Shown here in pieces: positions 44,945 through 54,474 of a DNA stretch of 64,000 nucleotides (positions within the stretch are counted from its first letter, which is position 1; each line of letters opens with the position of its first letter). The notes under the pieces were generated by a model, which searched no databases, was not told where the DNA came from, and worked only from the letters and a program-made list of their open reading frames with translations. The DNA is from JANYHH01 sp965249745. GTDB taxonomy: Bacteria; Deinococcota; Deinococci; Deinococcales; JAAFIG01. A program made the position numbers and the translations under genes. Location of the stretch: contig OZ252252.1 of assembly GCA_965249745.1 (NCBI GenBank), positions 4,960,001 to 5,024,000 of the forward strand, given 5' to 3'.

Positions 44945-46399
44945 TCAAGCGCTGAGCTTATTGAAGACTGTTTTGAACCTCAGGTACGCCGCGTCCAGTT
45001 CTTCGTTTACCTGAGGTTCAGCCACCAGGGTGGTCGGCGTCTCCTGCCGCTCGAGGTCGGCCCAATTGATTTCCCCAACCGCCAGTGCGCCCAGCAGGGC
45101 CGCCCCTCGAGCCGAGGCGCTGGGGAGTTCGACAGCCTGCAAGCGGCAGTTGAGCGTGTCAGACAGGAGTTGCCGCCAGCGCGGGTCGGTCGTGCCGCCT
45201 CCGGCCAGGCGCAACTCGTTTGCCTGCACACCCACAGCTTGTAATGCTTTGAGACCATCGCGGATGGCGAAGGCCACGCCCTCGAAGGCGGCGCGCATCA
45301 GGTGGGCGCGGCCGTGGTGCAGCCGCAAGCCAACCCAGGCCCCGCTGAGGTTTGGATTGTTGTGCGGCGAGCGCTCCCCCATCAGGTGCGGCAGGAAGGT
45401 CAGTCCGTCGCTCCCCGCGACTCCGAAAGCCAAGCTATACGCCTCCTCCCAGCCCAGCCCGAGCATGGTCCGCACAGCTTCCAGCGCCAGCCCCGCGTTC
45501 TGCATCGCCGCCATGCGGTACCACGACAGGACCGGCAGGCAGGACCGAAAGAGATGGGTGCGAAACTCCGGGTCAACGCTCAGTGCTGAACAAGGTGCGA
45601 CAATCTGCGCTCCCGATCCGACCGTCAGTTGAACCGCGCCCGGCCGGAGCAGGCCGCTCCCCAACATGGCGGCGGCCGTGTCGGCCGCGCCAGCCGCGAC
45701 CGGAATCCCGGCTCGCAAGCCGAGCGCTTCGGCGGCAACTCGAGTCAACCTTCCACCGACGCTGTGCGAGGGTTGGATGTGCGGCAGGCAATCCATTCGC
45801 AATCCCAAGACGGAGATCACCTCTGCGTCCCAGGTGTCTCGAGTCAGGTCGTAGAGCAGCGTCGCCGAGGCGTCCGACGGATCGGTCAGGGTTTCTCCGG
45901 TGAGGCGCAGCCGGAGCCAGTCCTTGGGTTGCAACGCCCAGACCGCCGCGTCGTAGACGGCAGGCTCGTGCTGCCGCACCCAGAGCAGGCTGGGACCCGT
46001 CATGCCCGTGACCGTGGGATTGCCAAGGCGCTGCCGCAGAGCAGGCGCTAGGTTCCTATACCCCTCGAGTTGCGAGCCGCAGCGTGTGTCCGCCCACAGG
46101 ATCGCGTTGCGGGCGACCCGACCGGCGGCGTCACAGAGAACGAGGCTGTGCATCTGCCCGGACAACCCGATGGCGCGTATCTCGTGGGCGTGCGGCCCGA
46201 CGGCGGCTCGAGTGGCGGTCTCGGCGGCGCGCCACCAGTCCTCCGGGTCGGATTCCGCCCAGCCGGGGTGCGGCGCAGTCACGGTGTAGGAAGCGGATGC
46301 CTCGTGCAGAACGCGACCAGCGGCGTCCATCAGCAGGGCTTTCAGCGATCCCGTGCCCAGATCGAGGCCGAGGAACATCAGCTCGCCCAGCTCACGCAT
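44945..46399 (-). CDS. FGGY-family sugar kinase (xylulokinase-like)
   Basis: The 484-residue kinase has GLDLGTGSLKALLMDAAGRV at the N-terminus, GLSGQMHSLVL, and the C-terminal RLAGGGTTDPRWRQLLSDTL as in XylB. It phosphorylates a pentulose or related keto-sugar; xylulose is the most common substrate but is not proven. ATG 46399 is preferred; ATG 46378 is an alternative and neither has a strong ribosome site. It is divergent from a LacI-regulated CUT2 ABC operon, so kinase and transporter probably serve the same sugar. Confidence 0.85.
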   Translation of the reverse strand: MRELGELMFLGLDLGTGSLKALLMDAAGRVLHEASASYTVTAPHPGWAESDPEDWWRAAETATRAAVGPHAHEIRAIGLSGQMHSLVLCDAAGRVARNAILWADTRCGSQLEGYRNLAPALRQRLGNPTVTGMTGPSLLWVRQHEPAVYDAAVWALQPKDWLRLRLTGETLTDPSDASATLLYDLTRDTWDAEVISVLGLRMDCLPHIQPSHSVGGRLTRVAAEALGLRAGIPVAAGAADTAAAMLGSGLLRPGAVQLTVGSGAQIVAPCSALSVDPEFRTHLFRSCLPVLSWYRMAAMQNAGLALEAVRTMLGLGWEEAYSLAFGVAGSDGLTFLPHLMGERSPHNNPNLSGAWVGLRLHHGRAHLMRAAFEGVAFAIRDGLKALQAVGVQANELRLAGGGTTDPRWRQLLSDTLNCRLQAVELPSASARGAALLGALAVGEINWADLERQETPTTLVAEPQVNEELDAAYLRFKTVFNKLSA

Positions 46400-46512
46400 C
46401 TGCCTATATCTAGAGGCTGATACACGACCCGTAGGGCGAAACACGCTCGAAGAAACCGCGTCATTTTGACCAGCTTAACCGGTTTCTCCGGTTCATCGTT
46501 CTTCGTCCGGTC

Positions 46513-46569
46513 TTGACAACTCGAGCCGGGTATGAGATATTTCTGCCATCACAAATGAAATCGATTGCA
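46513..46569 (+). promoter_or_regulatory. Promoter and cre-like operator for the CUT2 operon
   Basis: TTGACA (46513-46518) and GATATT (46536-46541) with 17-bp spacing are followed by TGAAATCGATTGCA (46556-46569), a 13-of-14 match to the LacI/CcpA-type cre consensus. A partial palindrome with core AAGCGCTT follows at 46588-46595. Confidence 0.65.
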
Positions 46570-46643
46570 GTCGCTAACCTCCGGGCTAAGCGCTTGCGAG
46601 ACGGCATAAATTCGCCCTAGGGTTTCTTGTTGTCGCCAGAAAG

Positions 46644-46657
46644 TGAAAACGATTGCA
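46644..46657 (+). promoter_or_regulatory. Second cre-like operator at the LacI-gene start
   Basis: TGAAAACGATTGCA differs by one base from the copy at 46556-46569. It runs into the ATG of the regulator gene at 46657, so it could autoregulate the gene. Confidence 0.6.
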
Positions 46658-47724
46658 TGATTGGAATTGATGCCGTTGCCAAACTCGCCGGAGTTTCTCC
46701 CGCCACGGCCTCGCGCGCACTATCAAAACCTGACATGGTGGCTCAAGCCACCCGCGAACGGGTCATGAAAGCGGCTCAGGAGTTGAATTACCAACCGAAC
46801 GTACTGGCTCGAGGTCTGCGCCAGCGTAGCAGTCGTACCCTGGGCGTCATCATCAGCGACGTGCTGAACCCCGGCAATGCCACCCTCGCCAAGGGTATTC
46901 AGGATGCCGCCGCACGGCGCGATTACACCGTGTTCATGTTTAACACCGACGAGGACGGGGACAAGGAGCGCCGCGCGATCGAATCCCTGCGCGGTCACCT
47001 GCCGCAGGGACTGATTATCATGCCGACCGCGCAGGCGAAGCAAAACCTGAAACTCGTCCCGAACCTGCCAACCGTAGAACTGGATCGCGCCAGCGGCCTA
47101 CCCGATGCCCACACGGTCCTAGTGGACAACGCGGGCGGCGCACGCACGGCCGTGCAACACCTGATTGACCTGGGACACAAGCGGATCGGAGCAATCGTCG
47201 GACGGCTGGACATCACGACCGCCGTGGAACGCCTTGGGGGGTACCGCGAAGCGCTCGAGACCGCCCGCATCCCCTACCGCGAGGACTTCGTGCTGATCGG
47301 CAATCACCGCGAGGACGGCGGGCACGCCGCCGCGATCACATTACTCTCCAAACCGAGCAGTGAGCGCCCGACCGCGCTGTTCGTGGGTAACAACGAGATG
47401 ACCATCGGAGCCTTGCTGGCCGTGCGCGAACTTGGGTTACGCATCCCGGACGACCTGTCCATCGTCGGCTTCGACGATTCGCGCTGGGCCAGACTGATGC
47501 AACCCGCGATCACCGTCGTGGCCCAACCCGCCTATGAACTGGCGTTTCTGGCCTGCGAAACACTGCTGAACCGCCTCGAGCGGGACTCCACGCAGCGCCC
47601 GGCCAACGTACGCCTGTCTACCACCTTCATCCCTCGAGCCTCGACGGGCGCACCCCCACCCTCGGCGATCACCAAGCGTTCCACCCCTGAGGCCCTCAAC
47701 ACCGCAGCTCGGGAGCGCTCGTGA
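46657..47724 (+). CDS. LacI-family regulator of the CUT2 sugar operon
   Basis: The 355-residue protein has a LacI helix-turn-helix (IDAVAKLAGVSPATASRALS), the hinge NYQPNVLARGLRQ and a sugar-binding-like C-terminal domain (SIVGFDDSRWARLMQPAITVVAQPAYELA). The start is placed at ATG 46657; the TTG at 46627 adds ten poorly conserved residues and would lie inside the operator. It begins the operon with the AllA-like gene (4-nt GTGA overlap) and the ABC transporter. A protein-rich C-terminal tail (about 25 residues, rich in R, A, T, S) is unusual. Confidence 0.9.
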   Translation: MIGIDAVAKLAGVSPATASRALSKPDMVAQATRERVMKAAQELNYQPNVLARGLRQRSSRTLGVIISDVLNPGNATLAKGIQDAAARRDYTVFMFNTDEDGDKERRAIESLRGHLPQGLIIMPTAQAKQNLKLVPNLPTVELDRASGLPDAHTVLVDNAGGARTAVQHLIDLGHKRIGAIVGRLDITTAVERLGGYREALETARIPYREDFVLIGNHREDGGHAAAITLLSKPSSERPTALFVGNNEMTIGALLAVRELGLRIPDDLSIVGFDDSRWARLMQPAITVVAQPAYELAFLACETLLNRLERDSTQRPANVRLSTTFIPRASTGAPPPSAITKRSTPEALNTAARERS

Positions 47725-48209
47725 ACAGTCTGACCGCGACCCGCCCGACCGCACAGAGCTTCGCGCCGTTCGGCACACTGCTGGACAAACCCGCTCGGCC
47801 CGCGACCACCCTGCGCGGCGATATCAGTTTCTGGCACGCCACGGGCGATCTGTCCGACCTGAACGGTTCCGGCGTCACCGCCTACCTGACCGCCCACCAA
47901 CGCGAAGCGCTGCTCGACAGAGTAGAGCGCCACAACCAGACCTGCGAGGCGTTCATCTCCATCCACGGTCAGAGCCTGTTCGTGGTCGCCCCGCCTGGGG
48001 ATCTGGACCCGCTCCTGATTCGCGTCTTCCTGCTCGAGCCTGGTCAGAGCGTGCTGCTGCACCGTGGAACCTGGCACTGGGCCCCGTTTCCGATCCGCGC
48101 CACCGCCGACTTCTTGCTATTGCTGCGCGCCGAAACCCCCGATCAGGACATTGAAATCCAAGAGATTCCCCCGCTACGGCTCCTGCCCCTCGAGTCTGTC
48201 CCGAATTAG
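47721..48209 (+). CDS. AllA/ureidoglycolate lyase-like cupin protein
   Basis: The 162-residue protein fits the ureidoglycolate lyase family fold: SFAPFGTLLDKP at the N-terminus, then HNQTCEAFISIHGQSLFVVAPPGD and HRGTWHWAPFPI. Family enzymes cleave ureidoglycolate to glyoxylate and urea, but the context here is sugar transport, with no other purine-catabolism gene, so it may act on a sugar acid or related 2-hydroxy acid. The GTG start overlaps the regulator stop by 4 nt. Confidence 0.75.
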   Translation: MNSLTATRPTAQSFAPFGTLLDKPARPATTLRGDISFWHATGDLSDLNGSGVTAYLTAHQREALLDRVERHNQTCEAFISIHGQSLFVVAPPGDLDPLLIRVFLLEPGQSVLLHRGTWHWAPFPIRATADFLLLLRAETPDQDIEIQEIPPLRLLPLESVPN

Positions 48210-48301
48210 TTCACCACTCGCTTTTTCCCGTCTGCCGCCTCGTGTGCAGATTCATGCCGCCCCGCAACCCGCCGCCCTCTCATGCTCACAGGAGAACCAC
48301 C

Positions 48302-49309
48302 ATGCGTAAACAGCTCGCCCTACCCGCCCTGGCACTCGCTTCAGCCGCCGTGATCGTTGGACTGGCGTTGGCCCAGAACAAGCAGCCGATCATTGGGTTG
48401 ATTACCAAGACCGAATCCAACCCGTTCTTCGTCAAAATGAAAGAGGGAGCCTCCAAGGAAGCGGCCCGCCTCGGAGCCAAATTCATCAGCGCCGCCGGGA
48501 AGCAAGACGGCGACAACGCTGGTCAGGTCGCCGCGATCGAAAACATGGTCGCCGCCGGAGCGCAAACCATCCTGATCACCCCGAGCGATTCCAAAGCGAT
48601 CGTTCCCGCCATCGCCAAGGCTCGAGCCGCTGGCACGATGGTGATCGCGCTGGACAGCCCGACCGAACCGGCCGACGCGGTGGACGCGCTGTTCGCCACG
48701 AACAACTTCAAGGCGGGCGTTTTGATCGGTGAGTACGCGGCCGCCGCCACGAAGGGCAAGAAGCTGAAGATCGCCATGCTGGACCTGTTCCCCGGTCACC
48801 CGGTCGGCATTGCCCGTCACAACGGCTTCCTGAACGGCCTGGGGGCCGACAACATCACCGAGGACACGGCTGACCTGGCCACGACCGCCGATGTCGTCTG
48901 CGCCCAGGACACCTTCGGCGACCAAGCCAAGGGCCAGACCGCGATGGAGAACTGCCTCCAGAAGAACCCGGACATCAACATGGTCTACACGATCAACGAA
49001 CCCGCCGCTGCGGGCGCGTACCAGGCACTGAAAGCCGCTGGTAAGGAAAAAACCGTCACGATCGTCTCGGTGGACGGCGGTTGCGAGGGCGTGCGCAACG
49101 TGGACAAGGGCGTGATCGCCGCGACCTCGCAGCAGTACCCGTTGAAGATGGCCGCCCTGGGCGTGGCTGCGGGCGTCAAGTACGCGCAGACTGGTCGGAA
49201 GACCAGCGGCTACGTGGACACCGGCGTGACCCTGATCGCCAAGAAAGCCTACGCGGGCATCGGCAGCAAGGACACCAAGTTCGGTTTAGCAAGCTGCTGG
49301 GGCAACTAA
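48302..49309 (+). CDS. CUT2 ABC transporter sugar-binding protein (FrcB-like)
   Basis: The 335-residue protein has a signal peptide (MRKQLALPALALASAAVIVGLALAQ) and the ribose/fructose-binding pattern: IGLITKTESNPFFVKMKEGA, then ILITPSDSKAIVPAIAKARAAGTMVIALDSP. ATG 48302 follows AGGAG; the upstream in-frame start has none. It resembles FrcB of the fructose type but exact ligand is uncertain. Next are a permease and an ATPase. Confidence 0.9.
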   Translation: MRKQLALPALALASAAVIVGLALAQNKQPIIGLITKTESNPFFVKMKEGASKEAARLGAKFISAAGKQDGDNAGQVAAIENMVAAGAQTILITPSDSKAIVPAIAKARAAGTMVIALDSPTEPADAVDALFATNNFKAGVLIGEYAAAATKGKKLKIAMLDLFPGHPVGIARHNGFLNGLGADNITEDTADLATTADVVCAQDTFGDQAKGQTAMENCLQKNPDINMVYTINEPAAAGAYQALKAAGKEKTVTIVSVDGGCEGVRNVDKGVIAATSQQYPLKMAALGVAAGVKYAQTGRKTSGYVDTGVTLIAKKAYAGIGSKDTKFGLASCWGN

Positions 49310-49460
49310 ACAGAGCTGAGGCGGAGCTGACAGCTCGAGTCACGAACAGAGCTGATTCCTCGAGTCACATCCATCTCAGCTTTGAACCTCAAAACGTAAC
49401 GCTTTGAGACCGACGGGGGCGGGCAACAACCCGCCTCCACAGCAGCTCGCGGAGAAAATC

Positions 49461-50450
49461 ATGTCCAACCCTGTTCTAGCCAAACCACAACAAAAGACAC
49501 TGCTCGAGCGGCTGCCCGGCGTCACCGTGCTGGGCCCGGTGGTGGCGTTACTGCTCGCTTCAATTTTTTTCTCCACGCAATCGGATCGCTTTTTCAGTGG
49601 CAGTAATTTTTCGCTTATTTTGCAGCAAGTGATGGTCGTCGGCGTCATGGCGATCGGGCAGACGTTGGTGATTTTGACCGCCGGAATTGACCTCTCGTGC
49701 GGCATGGTCATGGCTTTGGGAACCGTGGTGATGACGAAGTTCTCAATGCAACTGGGCCTGCCGCCGGTCGTGGCGATCCTGTGTGGGATCGCCGTGACGA
49801 CCGCCTTCGGCTTTCTGAACGGTTTGCTGATCACACGGATTCGTCTGCCGCCGTTCATCGTGACCCTCGGCACACTGAATATCGCCTTCGCTCTAACCCA
49901 GATTTACTCGAGCGCGCAGACGATCACGGTCTCGCCGCCGGAGTCGGCGTTGCTGGTGTTCGGCAACACCTTCAACATCGGCGGCACGGTCCTCAATTAC
50001 GGCGTCATCACCATGATTTTCTTGTACATCCTGGTTTGGTTCATCCTGTCGGAAACCGCGCCGGGGCGTCACCTTTACGCGGTCGGCAACAACCCGGAAG
50101 CCGCGCGTTTGACCGGCATCCCGACGCAGCGCCTGCTGTTAATCGTTTACACCCTGGCCGGGACCATCTACGGCGTCGCGGGTTGGCTGCTGGTCTCCCG
50201 CACGGGCGTCGGTGATCCGAACGCCGGGCAAACCGATAACCTCGAGACGATCACCGCCGTGGTGCTGGGTGGAACCAGTCTGTTCGGTGGGCGCGGCGTG
50301 ATTTTTGGGACGCTCCTGGGAGCGCTGATCGTCGGTGTCTTCCGCAACGGTCTGACGCTGACGGGTGTACCATCGGTGTTCCAAATTCTCATCACGGGCA
50401 TTCTGGTGATTCTGGCCGTAACAGCCGATCAACTCTCCAAGCGAAAGTGA
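49461..50450 (+). CDS. CUT2 ABC transporter permease (FrcC-like)
   Basis: The 329-residue membrane protein has about eight to ten hydrophobic segments and family features ILTAGIDLSCGMVMALGTVVM, NPEAARLTGIPTQRLLLIVYTLAG, and GGTSLFGGRGVIFGTLLGALIVGVFRNGL. It forms a homodimeric or heterodimeric channel with the ATPase. ATG 49461 follows GGAG; the earlier ATG at 49404 lacks a site. The stop overlaps the ATPase GTG by four bases. Confidence 0.92.
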   Translation: MSNPVLAKPQQKTLLERLPGVTVLGPVVALLLASIFFSTQSDRFFSGSNFSLILQQVMVVGVMAIGQTLVILTAGIDLSCGMVMALGTVVMTKFSMQLGLPPVVAILCGIAVTTAFGFLNGLLITRIRLPPFIVTLGTLNIAFALTQIYSSAQTITVSPPESALLVFGNTFNIGGTVLNYGVITMIFLYILVWFILSETAPGRHLYAVGNNPEAARLTGIPTQRLLLIVYTLAGTIYGVAGWLLVSRTGVGDPNAGQTDNLETITAVVLGGTSLFGGRGVIFGTLLGALIVGVFRNGLTLTGVPSVFQILITGILVILAVTADQLSKRK

Positions 50451-51304
50451 GCGTGACCCCCTTGACGGCAGTTGACACGACCCGAACCTCAGTCCCACCG
50501 CTCAGCTCCAACGCCAAACCCGTATTACAAGCTCGAGGTCTCGTCAAACGCTACGGTCAGGTCACGGCGCTCGATGGGGCGGATTTTGAACTCCTGGACG
50601 GGGAGATCCTGGCGGTGATTGGTGACAACGGCGCGGGCAAGTCCAGTCTGATCAAAGCGCTCTCCGGGGCGACGATTCCTGACAAGGGCGAGATTTTACT
50701 GGATGGGAAACTGGTCCATTTCCGCAGCCCAATAGATGCCCGACATCACGGCATCGAAACCGTGTATCAGGATTTGGCGGTCGCACCCGCAATGACGATT
50801 GCCGAGAACCTATTTCTGGGGCGCGAAATTTTGCGCCCGAACCCGTTCGCCAAACTGTTCAGGATTTTGGACAAAAAGCGGATGCTCGAGGAAGCCAGCC
50901 GTCACATGCAGGATTTGAAAATTGGAATTCGCAGTATGCAGCAGGCCGTGGAAACGCTGTCCGGCGGTCAGCGTCAGGGCGTGGCCGTGGCACGCAGCGC
51001 CGCCTTCGCCCGGCACGTCGTCATCATGGACGAACCGACAGCGGCGCTCGGGGTCAAGGAAAGCAATATGGTGCTGGACCTGATTCGCCGCGTGCGCGAC
51101 AAGGGCTTACCCGTCATCATTATCAGTCACAACATGCCGCACGTTTTCGAGATCGCCGACCGGATTCACATTCAACGCCTCGGGCGACGCGCGGCCGTGG
51201 TCAACCCGAAGCTGGTCAGCATGAGTGACACGGTGGCGGTGATGACCGGCGCGATGACCCCGGAACAACTCGGGGCGGGCGCGGTCCTGACCACGGGTGC
51301 TTAA
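50447..51304 (+). CDS. CUT2 ABC transporter ATPase (single-domain, FrcA-like)
   Basis: The 285-residue protein has one ABC domain: Walker A GDNGAGKSSLIKAL, signature LSGGQRQGVAVARS, Walker B VVIMDEPTAALG and switch histidine IISHNMPHV. Unlike RbsA/XylG it has only one ABC domain, as in FrcA. The GTG start overlaps the permease by GTGA. It completes the operon that starts at the LacI gene. Confidence 0.93.
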   Translation: MSVTPLTAVDTTRTSVPPLSSNAKPVLQARGLVKRYGQVTALDGADFELLDGEILAVIGDNGAGKSSLIKALSGATIPDKGEILLDGKLVHFRSPIDARHHGIETVYQDLAVAPAMTIAENLFLGREILRPNPFAKLFRILDKKRMLEEASRHMQDLKIGIRSMQQAVETLSGGQRQGVAVARSAAFARHVVIMDEPTAALGVKESNMVLDLIRRVRDKGLPVIIISHNMPHVFEIADRIHIQRLGRRAAVVNPKLVSMSDTVAVMTGAMTPEQLGAGAVLTTGA

Positions 51305-51546
51305 ACCTACTCAGCTCGAGGAGATCTCGAGACGGGGTTGTTTTGGACTTGGTTTTCGGATGGCGTGGTCTGCCGGGTTTACCGTGGCAACCCCCTACGG
51401 AAGACCTGGGTCCTGACCGCGAAGTGATCTGTTGTTCAAGTAGCTCACGCGCCGTGGTCAATCTCGAGACATGGCTGCCTCCACACCTCGACGGGGTACA
51501 GAGTCGTACCCGCTCCCTAGACTGAACTCGCCGTAGACTGAACCTC

Positions 51547-52563
51547 ATGACCGCACCGCTCCCGACCAAGCCGCTCCGCTTTGGGATTCTCAGTGCCGCC
51601 CGCATTGCCGAAGCTCTGGCTCCCGCGATTCGCGCCGCCAGCAACGCCGAACTGGTCGGGATCGCCGCCAGGGACGAAACCCGTGCGCGGGCTTTTGCTG
51701 ATAAATTTTCCATCCCAAACGTTTTCAAGAGTTACGACGCACTGCTGGAAAGCGATCAGATAGACGCGGTTTACATCCCGCTGACCAACGACTTGCACGC
51801 GCCCTGGGCAATCAAATCGCTCGAGGCGGGAAAGCATGTCCTCTTAGAAAAACCGTCCGCTATGAACAGCGCGGAGACCGCGCACATCTTGGAGGCCGCC
51901 AAAGCCCACGGGCGCGTCGTGTTTGAAGGCTTCATGTACCGCTATCACCCGCAGGTGGCCCGCGCCCTCGAGTTGGTGCGATCTGGCGCAATCGGTGAAT
52001 TGCGCCTGGTACGATCCAGCTTTTCGTTTCCGCTCTCGCCCGGCGACGATCACCGTTGGTTGCGCTCGCAGGGCGGCGGCGCGATGTTCGACATCGGCTG
52101 CTATTGCCTGAACACGGCGCTGCTGTTCATGGGTGAAACTCCAGGGTCGGTCACGGCTCGAGCCACCTGGGGTTCCAAACCGGGCGCGCCCAGAGAAGAG
52201 TTCGTGGACATGGAACTGGCGGCAATTCTGGAGTTCAGCGATCGTAAACGCGCCATGTTCGACTGCTCGTTTCAACACGTCTTGCGTCAGCAGACCGAAC
52301 TGGTGGGAACGACCGGAACGATTGGGCTGGGCGGCTTCGTGTCACCTCGCACGGAACCCGGAAAAGTCTGGCTGAACGGGTCACTGGAAGAGACCGCGCC
52401 CGCCGACCGATATCAGCTCATGGTGGAACACATGGCGCGGGTCGTCGCGGGCGAGGAATCGCCGCGCTTCGACGCACCAGAGCAGGCCACGAGTGCGCTA
52501 AACCAGATGCGGACGCTCGAGGCGGTGCTGGAGAGCGCCGAGCGCAACACGCCACGCGGTTAA
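51547..52563 (+). CDS. Gfo/Idh/MocA-family oxidoreductase
   Basis: The 338-residue protein has an N-terminal Rossmann domain (GILSAARIAEALAPAIRA) and the family signature LLEKPSAMN with the catalytic lysine, then VFEGFMYRYHPQV. These enzymes oxidise or reduce sugars or their derivatives with NAD(P); the substrate is not evident. A TAGACT -10 (51534-51539) lies 7 nt before ATG 51547, and a second TAGACT-like copy precedes it, so the message is probably leaderless. Confidence 0.92.
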   Translation: MTAPLPTKPLRFGILSAARIAEALAPAIRAASNAELVGIAARDETRARAFADKFSIPNVFKSYDALLESDQIDAVYIPLTNDLHAPWAIKSLEAGKHVLLEKPSAMNSAETAHILEAAKAHGRVVFEGFMYRYHPQVARALELVRSGAIGELRLVRSSFSFPLSPGDDHRWLRSQGGGAMFDIGCYCLNTALLFMGETPGSVTARATWGSKPGAPREEFVDMELAAILEFSDRKRAMFDCSFQHVLRQQTELVGTTGTIGLGGFVSPRTEPGKVWLNGSLEETAPADRYQLMVEHMARVVAGEESPRFDAPEQATSALNQMRTLEAVLESAERNTPRG

Positions 52564-52627
52564 GTGATCGAGTCTCGAGTTGCAAGTGTTCCTGTTGTTG
52601 AAAATGGTGCTCGTCGTACAGTGACCC

Positions 52628-54430
52628 ATGAGCTTACCGAAACGCAGTCAGTTACCTCAGGAGCAAACCTGGAGCCTGGAGACGGTCTTCCCGTCAGAGG
52701 CAGCTTGGCGGGCCGCGCTCGAGGAGATACCGGGGTTTGGAACGCAGATCGCAGCGTTCTCCGGACGGCTAGGTGAGTCCGGGACGACGCTCTGGGAGGG
52801 CTTGCAACTGCGGGATGCGCTGTCTCTCCGCGCCGGAAAGGTGCGGCTGTACGCCAGCTTATTGAGCGACACCGAAGGCACGAATGCCCTGTACTCGGGG
52901 ATGCGGGCCGAGGCGAACACGGCGGTCGCGGGGCTGGGCGGAGCGGCTGCCTTCATGCAACCAGAACTGCTGTCCCTGGGCGAGGATCGGCTCGAGGGGT
53001 TGATGCGGCAGGAACCACGTCTAGAACTGTACCGCCACAGCTTCGAGGTGCTGCGAGCGCAGGCGGCCCACGTTCGCAGCACCGAGGTCGAAACGCTGCT
53101 GGCGCAAGCCAGAGACCCGCTCGGGACCGCTGAGAGCGCGGCGAGTGCCGCGGCCGATGCCGATATGAAGTTTCGCCCGGTCGAGCAAAATGGGATGACG
53201 CTCGAGGTCTCGCACACGAACGTCGGTGAACTGCTCTCCAGCCCGGATGCTGGGGTGCGCCGGGCCGCCTGGGAATCCTACGCGGATGGTCATCTGGCAT
53301 TTCAGAACACGCTGGCCGCCACGCTTCAGGGAAGTATTAAAGCCTACGTCTTCAACACCCGCGCCAGAGGCTATGCCAGCTCGCTCGAGATGTCGCTGTC
53401 CCGCAATCACATTCCGGTGGCGGTGTTTGAAAATCTGCTCAGTACCTTCGAGGCGAACCTGCCGACCTGGCATCGCTATTGGAAGCTCCGGAAAAAAGCC
53501 ATGAATGGGGCGTTGCAGACCTACGACATCCCAATTTACGATTCGCCCGCGCCGCTCACGCCTAGCCCAAAGATGAGCTTTTCGGAAGCCTCGCAAACTA
53601 TTCTGGACGGGATGCAGCCGCTCGGCGCGACCTATAACGACCCTATGCGGCGCGGATTGTCGGAGCAGCGTTGGGTGGACTGGGGGCAGAACGCGGGCAA
53701 AGGCGCGGGCGCATTCTCGAGCGGCTTGCAGGGCACGCATCCGTTCATCTTCGTGAGCTGGTCGGACGACCTGTACTCCATGTCCACGCTGGCGCACGAG
53801 CTGGGCCACTCGATGCACTCGTACCTGACGCGCGCCACGCAACCAACGGTCTACTCCAGCTACGGGCTGTTCGTGGCCGAGGTGGCCAGCAATTTCAATC
53901 AGGCGATGGTCCGGGCGCACCTGTTGAAGCAGACCGCCGACCCGACGATGCGCTTGGCAGTTCTCGAGGAGGCGTTCTCCAATTTTCACCGATATTTATT
54001 CGTCATGCCGACCCTGGCACGGTTTGAAAAGGAACTCTACGAGCGCGTGGAACGCGGCGGGGCGATCAGTGCGCCGGATTTGAGCGCGCGCTTGGTGGAG
54101 CTGTTCAGTCAAGGTTACGGCGGCGCGGTAACGATAGACGCGGAACGCCTCGGGTCGGGCTGGATGAACTTCGGGCATCTCTACGCGCCGTTCTACGTGT
54201 ACCAGTACGCGACCGGCATCGCCGCCGCGAACGCGCTGGCCAAAGACGTAATGGAGCAGGGCGAACCGGCCGCGGCGCGGTACCTGGAGTTTTTGAAGGC
54301 GGGCAGTTCGGTCTACCCGCTGGACGCTTTGAAGATCGCTGGGATTGACATGAGCCAGCCGGAACCCGTGCAGCGAGGCTTCGACGTGTTGAAGGAAATG
54401 GTGGATGAACTCGAGGCGACGCTCGGGTAA
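52628..54430 (+). CDS. pepF: Oligoendopeptidase F
   Basis: The 600-residue M3-family zinc metallopeptidase has the HExxH motif in TLAHELGHSMHSYL (near residue 391) and a distal glutamate in the GLFVAEVASNFNQ region. PepF cleaves oligopeptides of up to ~20 residues inside the cell. The ATG lies 5 nt after a -10 TACAGT (52617-52622) with no ribosome site, so the message is probably leaderless. It stands between oxidoreductase and isoaspartyl methyltransferase genes. Confidence 0.95.
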   Translation: MSLPKRSQLPQEQTWSLETVFPSEAAWRAALEEIPGFGTQIAAFSGRLGESGTTLWEGLQLRDALSLRAGKVRLYASLLSDTEGTNALYSGMRAEANTAVAGLGGAAAFMQPELLSLGEDRLEGLMRQEPRLELYRHSFEVLRAQAAHVRSTEVETLLAQARDPLGTAESAASAAADADMKFRPVEQNGMTLEVSHTNVGELLSSPDAGVRRAAWESYADGHLAFQNTLAATLQGSIKAYVFNTRARGYASSLEMSLSRNHIPVAVFENLLSTFEANLPTWHRYWKLRKKAMNGALQTYDIPIYDSPAPLTPSPKMSFSEASQTILDGMQPLGATYNDPMRRGLSEQRWVDWGQNAGKGAGAFSSGLQGTHPFIFVSWSDDLYSMSTLAHELGHSMHSYLTRATQPTVYSSYGLFVAEVASNFNQAMVRAHLLKQTADPTMRLAVLEEAFSNFHRYLFVMPTLARFEKELYERVERGGAISAPDLSARLVELFSQGYGGAVTIDAERLGSGWMNFGHLYAPFYVYQYATGIAAANALAKDVMEQGEPAAARYLEFLKAGSSVYPLDALKIAGIDMSQPEPVQRGFDVLKEMVDELEATLG

Positions 54431-54474
54431 CGGGCCCCGATGATGCTTCTCTTCAGGGATGTTAGCGTGACACG

